Below are positions 57,480 through 64,000 of a DNA stretch of 64,000 nt, piece after piece (the first letter of the stretch is position 1; each line of letters opens with the position of its first letter). A program made the position numbers and the translations under genes. Source of the DNA: Lineus longissimus (Eukaryota > Nemertea > Pilidiophora > Heteronemertea > Lineidae); NCBI RefSeq assembly GCF_910592395.1, contig NC_088319.1, forward strand, positions 7,626,001-7,690,000, given 5' to 3'. The notes beneath the pieces were generated by a model, which ran no database searches, was not told the origin of the DNA, and worked only from the letters and a program-made list of their open reading frames with translations.

Positions 57480-58230
57480 TTCGTTGGATTTTCATAATGG
57501 CAGCCTGGCGGCCATATTTATCTTTGAAAATTAGGAATATTGAGTACATAGAAACATAACCACATGAAGTTTGGTTGCAATCCGATCATTAGTTTTGGAG
57601 TAATAAGACTTGGTTTAATTTTCAAGACGGCCGCCTGGCGGCCATACTGGTAAATGGATTTGACTGAAAATCAGGGATGTTGTAGAGAGTACATAGATAT
57701 ACAATCACATGAAATTTGGTTGCAATCCCACTTTGTTTCATTTTCAAGATGGCCGCATGGCGGCCATATTTGAAGTCCGAGCGAGACAAATTTTTGGGGT
57801 AGAATAGAGGGTCTCTTGATATATGTCGTCACAAGTTTAGAACCTTCTAGCTCAAATAGAAACTAAACGTGCCACCTATCGATGATTTAGTGAACTTTGA
57901 CCTCTGTGATCTTGAAAAGTAGGTCAAATCAAAAACCCGGGTGATATGGCATTAAACCTTATAAGATACACCCACCAATAAAATTTCGTCACTCTACGTA
58001 CAACCATTAGCTTCAAAAAGGCAAAAAAACAATTTCCAAGATGGCCGCCTGGAGGCCAGAAAGTAGGTCATATCGCGAAAGAGAAAAATATCTCCGGGCA
58101 TATTGCCCAAAGCTACCATCACACCAAGTTCTTGCCATCTAGCCCCAGCGGTGACGAAACTTGTTCTGCTAACGGACGACAACGGCGGACGCCACAGTAT
58201 CGTATAAGCTCCCCAGAGGTGAGCTAAAAA
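57480..58230. repeat. Dispersed repeat with GGCCGCC/GGCGGCC words, ends GGTGAGCTAAAAAC
   Basis: Four imperfect units contain AAGATGGCCGCCTGGCGGCC-like palindromic words (near 57498, 57625, 57746 and 58039), each following ATTTTCA or TTCCA. The block GTCAAATCAAAAACCC near 57925 recurs at about 61948 and 19175. The right end CCAGAGGTGAGCTAAAAAC joins LINE coding sequence at about 58231. Confidence 0.65.
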
Positions 58231-58399
58231 CAGAAGTTTGGAAAGCAATAAGCAAACTGAAGAATAGAAAGGCAACCCGAATCGACAAGTTACCAAACGA
58301 GATATTGAAGTGTCTAAACTCGTTATTTAACAGTATCTTCTCGCGTTGATAAGTACCTCAAATTTGGAAACAAAGTGTAATTCACCATATCAACAAACA

Positions 58400-61221
58400 A
58401 GAGGCCCAAGGGCCTGGCGCTCAGCTGAAATGGATAGGTGAAGGCAAGGGCCAAGTGTGTGTTGGTACCCTGTTATTATGAGGCAATGTGAAGCTGTAAC
58501 GTCTGGCACGCAGAAGTGCTGGTGCGAAAGACCTTCTTGCTATATCAGTGCATGCTGAAGTACTGAGTTGACGTCACCCTGCTATTATGACATAAAGTCA
58601 TTTCTATTGCCGTAGCAGTAGTGGGGTGTGTGATGACGTCAAGGAGTTGTGTGGTGACGTCAAAAGAGTGGAGTCCTTGTCTTCATGCAGCGTAGGTGGA
58701 ACTAATAACATGCACATGGACACAAGGTACATAATTATAAGTGTATTTTGTGAGGTGGGGCCTGGTGCTTTACAATGGTCAAATGAACCGACTGTTGTCT
58801 GGACATTGATGAAGTGGATGCAGCCAAATGTTTGGGATGGTCTTTTTTGTATGTGAAGAAAAGAAGATAAAGAGTTGGTTAACAAATTGAACTTTATTGG
58901 TGCGGCAGATATTTGATGCCTTTCGGCAGATATTTGAAGCGCCTTGCGGCAGATATTTGTTGCCTTGCGGCAGATATTTGATAACGCTCTCCGGGAATGG
59001 AAAACGGTAAAACGAGTAAGCACACCTTACTCTGATGTGGGAAGAGCAAGTGCTTTACTGGACTTGAAATGTGCCAACGACTCCTCTTGCAATAACCAAC
59101 AACAGTTAATCTGTAAAAAAAGAGAAGAGAAATTAACACTGACTGAATAAAAAAGGGTGACATAGACAGGGAAATGTACACCACCGGATACAGTCTGTGC
59201 TTGATCAGGCATTTGTCAGATGGTATCCTGAACAAGGGATCTATGGAAGCAAATCCAGAAAGAGACTTAACCTTCGAAGGGCACACTTTTTTACTCAGTG
59301 AAAAGTCAGTCCTGTGGGCTGTTTTTCAATTCAAAATAAAAGTGTAACCTCTTTAAATTAGTCTTACAGACTGAACCATAACACTCAACAGCCAACCGTG
59401 CCCGCATGATGTGAGCCGAGAGCTGGGCTTAGAGATGAGCGAGTGGTGTACTACATTTTGAAAATTGTCTATCGTCTATACGAAATGTGATAGAATAGGA
59501 TCTAGTGGACTTAATGACGAGGTACTATCAAATAAGGTGTCCATCAAATGAATCATGAGGGCCCGTTGAGTTATTATAACTCAACAGGCCCTCTAAGCCT
59601 ATCCTATAGGGCTAGGCTATCGTTTTTGTCTTTTTTACAGCCTACAGCACAGCCATGCACAGCGCAGTGTACAGACAGTACAGGATTGCAAACCAAAAAC
59701 ATGAGCATTGCTGCGTAACGAAACTGCAGTGGAATTCATACTACGATGTCATAACGTGACTTTCAAAATAATTGTTGTCACGGCCAATGACCAGACAGGG
59801 AGAAAACAAACGTTAATGGCGAGATTTGTTGCAAAATAGCCAACCACAACAACTCAGGGACCGTAGCCAAATGGCCGACGGCGAATTCTTTGGTCGCTAG
59901 CGCAGTCCATAAACAAGCATCAATTTTACCAACTTTGGGTGCAAGCTTGGTCATCAAAGTTACAGAACTGTTAGAAATACATCTAAACAACATATATATA
60001 TACAGTTAAAAGTGCATAAAAATCCCGATTCAACCTCCGGGTGCTACCTTTTTTTCCGCCAGACTCCGGGCGCTACCGGTCGTTATTTAGTGCGACCGCC
60101 ACCAGACATGCCAGAGAGTTTATCAAGATCTTTCGCCGTTTTAATTGCGCGTTTTAGGCAGATTAATCAATTATTACATGCATGCATTATATATCACCGA
60201 AATGATAATTGCGTATGCTATTTGAAACTAAGTTCAGATATTATTTTCGATCTTTGAATTGAATTTAGGCGAGTGATATTTGACACCCGGTCGACATATC
60301 AGGACTGCAAAATTCACTCGAGATCACTTGCATTATCGGCACGTTTGAAAACCGAATTTCACAAATTCCACAAATATTTATCACATACCATATGTATCAC
60401 CACAAAGGTAACTTTCTAGACTATTTGAAACCAAGTTCAGATACTTATTTTCACAAAAATTCGAAGCTATGCAAGGGATTTTTCACTGGTAGAGATCGAC
60501 GGAAACAAATTTCTCGCTCTAAAATGACATGAGACGAGCACCAACTTTCGCTAATTTGTGCACAAAATTTCCGCAATATTACAAAAAACTATTGATAAAT
60601 CTGAATTATATAGACTCTTTTCAGCACCTAAACAAATTTCAGGTACATGGTCATGTTGATTAAAAGAGTATCAACCGATTGAACATGAGAAAATACACTC
60701 ACCTTCATTGAAGCAGCGACTACCACCATTTTTTAATGGTGGCATCTCTTCTATCGATCGGCCAATCAGCGGCACTGCTTGCAAAAAAGTTGAGCCACCG
60801 CCAAATTTAAAAATCGCCAAAACTCAGTCAATGTGCCGGCAGCGCCAACTGGCGGTGAAAACTATATTAATTCCATTAAAAGTAAAAATGAAAAAATATT
60901 AAAAAATATTCAGCCACATTTGAAAACAATATTTGCTCTGTGGACCGAGGTAAAAAGGGAAAGAAATCTAAACGCGAAATGACCTCATTCTCTTAATACA
61001 GGTCGGATCGCGCTGATTTTTCGTTTCTGAGTTTACCTTGGGCAACTCCTAATTTAGCGCCGTCAACGAAGTGGTTAGCTTCCCGGTCATGAAATGTCCA
61101 ATTTTGTCCACAGATGGGTCCCTAGATAGATGGATGGATGGATGGATGGATGGATTACAGGACGGACACCATTTGAACAGCTATTCTACTAGCTCCACTT
61201 AATTTGGTCAGCTGAGCTAAA
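58400..61221. mobile_element. 2.8-kb repeat element inserted in the LINE
   Basis: It begins GAGGCCCAAGGGCCTGGCGC and ends GGTCAGCTGAGCTAAAAA. The words GCTCAGCTGA (left) and TCAGCTGAGC (right) are inverted copies of each other. The right end resembles that of the neighbouring repeat at 58210-58230 (GGTGAGCTAAAAA), so both probably belong to one family. No transposase frame was found across 58400-61221. A four-unit 21-bp minisatellite (GCGGCAGATATTTG) lies at 58901-58984 and a (GATG)n run near 61129-61156. Confidence 0.55.
59557..59593. repeat. Near-perfect 37-bp palindrome
   Basis: The arms GAGGGCCCGTTGAGTTAT and ATAACTCAACAGGCCCTC flank a single T and differ at one position. Such a structure could extrude as a cruciform or form a stable RNA hairpin. 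Confidence 0.9.
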
Positions 61222-61560
61222 AAGGAAAGGACCGTTTGGAACCTCTAAGTTATCAGGTCATAAGCCTAAACTCAACAGTGCGCAAGTTGTTCAGCTCAGT
61301 ATTGCATAATAGGCTAACGCGCTTTATTGACGAGAATAATCTTTTGTGTGAGGAACAAAATGGCTTTCATCCCAGTAGGAGTTGTGTAGACCATATTTAC
61401 ACATTTAAGTTCAGTTATCCAAAATAGAAAGATAGCAAAACAATCTATCTACGTAGGTTTCATAGACTTCTCTAAGGCGTTCGATTTAGTGGATAGAGTA
61501 TGCCTCATATACAACCTACAGTAACTTGGAGTATCGGGAGCGTTCCTGAGTTGCATCAAG

Positions 61561-61974
61561 GCCACGGACAACAGCCCGCATTCGTATATTAAATTTGGTT
61601 GACTTGCTTCTTTGCACTTGAATTACATTCTACATTTATAGTATATAGGTCAAACCAAAGTCGGTTTGACATATGATGTATCGTTGCTTGGAGTACCTAC
61701 CATAAATATCATCAAAAACAAGTTACTAATAAGCGAGATTTTGCACTTTATAACTGTTTAGTTTTGGCCTCCTGGTTGCCAAGTCGAGAATCAGATCAGA
61801 TCGAAATCTTAGGCTATTTACATGACAGTAGGGAATCACGTGTACCAAATTTCAAGTTAATAGCAGCGCCAATAGCGGTTAAGAAACGAGGCATAGTTAC
61901 ACTCAAACGACCAATTTATGCCATTTGACCTTTGTTACCATGAAAAGTAGGTCAAATCAAAAACCCATATGATA
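61561..61974. other. No gene; dispersed repeat before the Ty3 element
   Basis: The stretch around 61920-61965 (TGACCTTTGTTACC, AAAAGTAGGTCAAATCAAAA) matches about 57895-57940. No frame is recognisable. Confidence 0.55.
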
Positions 61975-62131
61975 TGTGTCAGCATAATCTAATTGAATCT
62001 ACACACCGTCTGGTGCTGCCACCTATTCATGTATTATGTAACGTCTATATGCCTAATGCGCATGCTCAATAAAGAAGACGCTTCTGGTTGAATCCTGCTC
62101 CGAGTTCAATCAATTAACATGGTGTCAGAAG
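61975..62131 (+). repeat. 5' LTR end and primer-binding site of a Ty3 element
   Basis: The LTR ends at ...CAATTAACA (62119) and is directly followed by TGGTGTCAGAAG (62120-62131), a plausible tRNA primer-binding site. An AATAAA lies at 62068-62073. The LTR start is uncertain; TG at 61975 would give a short LTR of about 145 bp and later TG starts are possible. Short LTRs are known in the mag group. Confidence 0.6.
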
Positions 62132-62151
62132 TTTGGCCGATTTAAACCACA

Positions 62152-64000
62152 ATGGAAGGTCTCAAACCTCCAAAACCACTTAGAGTGGAAGGTAACACCG
62201 CCGAGAATTGGCGAAAGTGGCGACAACAATTCGAATGGTACCGAATTGCCACAGATCTACGATCGAAGGGAGAGGATCTGCAGTGCGCGGCCCTGCTTAG
62301 CTCGATCGGAGAAGAAGCCGTCGAAATTTACACAAGTTTCGTGTTTACCGACGCAGAAAAAGACAAATACGATCCACTGGTGGAGAAGTTTGAACAATAT
62401 TGCACTCCGAAGAAGAATGTAACCTACGAAAGGCACGTATTTAATTCAAGAATACAGCTGGACGGCGAAACATTCGATAATTTTCTCACGGACCTCCGCA
62501 ACAAGTCAAAAACTTGTGAGTACGGAACTCTTTCAGATTCATTGATAAAAGACCGAATAGTCTATGGTATTAGGTCAAACAATGTCAGAGAAAGACTCCT
62601 GAGAGAAAGAACACTAGATTTATCCAAAGCTATTGACATTTGCCGAGCCGCAGAACTGTCAAAATCGCATCTAGAAAACCTGAATTCGTCGACGTCCGCA
62701 AGTGCGAACGTAAGCAACAGTGCAAGCCGTGTACATGGCAGTGTACATACGGGTACTTCGAGTGTAAACAAAATCAACAAGTGGTCGAAAAAGTCGGCAG
62801 GAACCAAGTCCAAAGACTCAAAAACGTCTAATTTTCATGGTCAAGGCAATGACTGTGGAAATTGCGGTAGGCAACATCTTCCCAAACAATGTCCTGCATA
62901 CGGAAAATCATGCCGGGGTTGTGGAAAGAAAAATCATTACGAAAGATTTTGTCGATCTACGAAACGTAGCCATCAAGGAAAATTCGGGAAAAGTGTTCAT
63001 GCAGTATGTCAATACGATGAAGAAGATGACGACAACTTGCAACAGTTCGAACAATTGTTCATTGGAACAGTCAATTCAAAACCGAAATCATCAGATATGC
63101 ATGATAATGAAGCGCAATGGCATGTACAACTGCCAATAGGTCCAAAACGCGACAAAATGCTATTCAAAATAGATACGGGAGCACAGGCTAACGTAATTCC
63201 GTATTACATGTTTCGTAAAATTCGGAAAGCGCCAGCGTTGTCACAAGTCAGGAACGTGAAATTGTCAACATACGACGGATCGGAAATCAAAGTTCGTGGC
63301 AAGTGTAGTCTCACATGTACGCATAAAAACCGCGATTATCAAATCGAATTCATCGTAGCTAATGTCAAAACTGAAGCTATTCTGGGAGCAAAGTCAAGTG
63401 TTCACCTAGGATTGTTGAAACGCATTTACGATGTGAGATCTAGCACTAACAATGGTTCTGAAACTGAAACCGAAACTACGATTGGGAAAACCAATCAGCC
63501 CAATCGCATTGCGAAATCAGATAGCAAATCTCAAGCTATTCTTGACGAATACGAAGATTTATTTCATGGGATTGGTTGTCTCAAAGTCCCTGATCATCAC
63601 ATAAGTCTCAAGGAAAACGCGAATCCAGTGATTTATCCGCCAAGGAAAATGCCGGAAGCTTTAAAACCTAGACTTAAAGCTGAACTGTCAAAAATGCAAG
63701 AACAGAACATTATCAAAAGCGTGGATGAGCCCACCGATTGGGTCAATCCTATTGCATGCGTAGAAAAGCCGGATGGTAGTTTGCGAATATGTTTAGATCC
63801 TAAAGAGCTTAATCAAGCAATTAGACGTGAACATTACGAATTACCAACAGCAGATGATATCAGTGCAAAACTAGCAGGCGCGAAATATTTCTCTGTCCTC
63901 GACGCATCGAGTTCGTTTTGGCACATTAAGCTTGACCACGCGAGTTCAAGACTCACAACTTTCAACACGTGTTTCGGTAGATTTCGTTTTCTACGTTTAC
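62152..64000 (+). CDS. gag-pol: Ty3 (gypsy, mag-like) Gag-Pol, open, runs off window
   Basis: One frame is open for 616 codons from ATG at 62152 to the window edge. Gag occupies about residues 1-230 and ends with two zinc knuckles, CGNCGRQHLPKQC (C-x2-C-x3-H-x4-C) and CRGCGKKNHYERFC (C-x2-C-x4-H-x4-C). The aspartic protease active site is KIDTGAQANVIP (about residue 340). Reverse transcriptase begins with PPRKMPEALKPRLKAELSKM and reaches VEKPDGSLRICLDPKELN and motif A YFSVLDASSSFWHIKLD before the window ends. Gag and Pol are in one frame with no frameshift or stop between them, as in mag-clade elements. The knuckle pattern with CPAYGKSC between also fits that clade. It appears undamaged as far as it can be read. 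Confidence 0.95.
   Translation, partial: MEGLKPPKPLRVEGNTAENWRKWRQQFEWYRIATDLRSKGEDLQCAALLSSIGEEAVEIYTSFVFTDAEKDKYDPLVEKFEQYCTPKKNVTYERHVFNSRIQLDGETFDNFLTDLRNKSKTCEYGTLSDSLIKDRIVYGIRSNNVRERLLRERTLDLSKAIDICRAAELSKSHLENLNSSTSASANVSNSASRVHGSVHTGTSSVNKINKWSKKSAGTKSKDSKTSNFHGQGNDCGNCGRQHLPKQCPAYGKSCRGCGKKNHYERFCRSTKRSHQGKFGKSVHAVCQYDEEDDDNLQQFEQLFIGTVNSKPKSSDMHDNEAQWHVQLPIGPKRDKMLFKIDTGAQANVIPYYMFRKIRKAPALSQVRNVKLSTYDGSEIKVRGKCSLTCTHKNRDYQIEFIVANVKTEAILGAKSSVHLGLLKRIYDVRSSTNNGSETETETTIGKTNQPNRIAKSDSKSQAILDEYEDLFHGIGCLKVPDHHISLKENANPVIYPPRKMPEALKPRLKAELSKMQEQNIIKSVDEPTDWVNPIACVEKPDGSLRICLDPKELNQAIRREHYELPTADDISAKLAGAKYFSVLDASSSFWHIKLDHASSRLTTFNTCFGRFRFLRL

Larger units (their letters stand above)
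58231..61560 (+). pseudogene. LINE reverse transcriptase, split by a 2.8-kb insertion
   Basis: The first piece (58231-58395) reads EVWKAISKLKNRKATRIDKL followed by PNEILKCLNSLFNSIF, the start of a non-LTR reverse transcriptase. The second (61219-61520) reads LEPLSYQVISLNSTVRKLFS, NRLTRFIDENNLLCEEQNGF, then after a frameshift YVGFIDFSKAFDLVDRVC with motif A. Motif C with the catalytic FADD is not seen before the sequence degrades near 61560. The insertion between the pieces is flanked by A-rich sequence. Confidence 0.82.

Noticed and set aside
1-64000. CRISPR array, tRNA or rRNA genes
   Set aside because: Tandem repeats present are satellites or coding linkers without unique spacers, and no tRNA cloverleaf or rRNA signature was recognised by eye.

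Overview
This is a eukaryotic, intron-bearing and very transposon-rich stretch. Genes here have GT-AG introns, and I see no bacterial operons or ribosome sites. The mix of elements (autonomous Helitrons, BEL/Pao, Ty3 with a fused gag-pol, DIRS-like elements, Harbinger, Kolobok/THAP, piggyBac, a Mutator-like transposase relic, and a DUF7869-type gene) together with frequent AGGCCTA words suggests a marine invertebrate, probably a deuterostome (echinoderm, hemichordate or lancelet). The species cannot be fixed from sequence alone. I saw no rRNA, tRNA or CRISPR.

Layout. 1-4356: 3' part of an autonomous Helitron (H1) inserted in an L1/Tx1-like LINE. 4357-6600: duplicated pieces of that LINE, one holding a 628-bp Harbinger-type element. 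7396-10972 (minus): a decayed copy of an unusual protein that fuses a DDE transposase to a ubiquitin-specific-protease-like (USP) cysteine protease. 11290-18068: a second Helitron (H2), broken by a 980-bp Harbinger MITE and ending in a textbook 3' hairpin and CTAG inside another LINE. 19440-21745 (minus): a DIRS-like element. 24071-31736: a 7.67-kb DNA transposon with 359-bp terminal inverted repeats that look identical and an intact 1094-residue DDE-USP gene. This is the most interesting object here. 32165-37888: satellite units, MITEs, a His-Me finger endonuclease exon and a Mutator-like transposase relic. 40827-47535: a multi-exon DUF7869-family gene with a promoter-like start. Its first intron holds a DIRS/Ngaro-like element and its last exon carries two frameshifts. 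47540-48928: a Kolobok-type element with a THAP exon. 48933-51257: BEL/Pao pol. 52908-56482: a piggyBac-type element into which a complete Harbinger (52923-55487) has jumped. 57480-61560: a LINE reverse-transcriptase gene split by a 2.8-kb repeat. 61975-64000: the 5' end of a Ty3 element with an open gag-pol frame running off the window.

How things work together. Most genes here are selfish-element genes, so the window reads as a history of nested insertions. Several boundaries can be fixed to the base because target-site duplications or empty-site copies lie in the same window (H1 3' end; three Harbinger elements with TTA or CAG duplications; piggyBac and Kolobok with TTAA; a pogo-like MITE with TA). 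The DDE-USP element has the marks of recent mobility: matching long terminal repeats and an uninterrupted frame with DDE residues D247, D341, E415 and USP residues C839, H1052, D1068/D1069. The same domain order and the same catalytic residues are visible in the diverged, decayed minus-strand copy, which argues that the protease is a functional part of this transposon family rather than a chance fusion.
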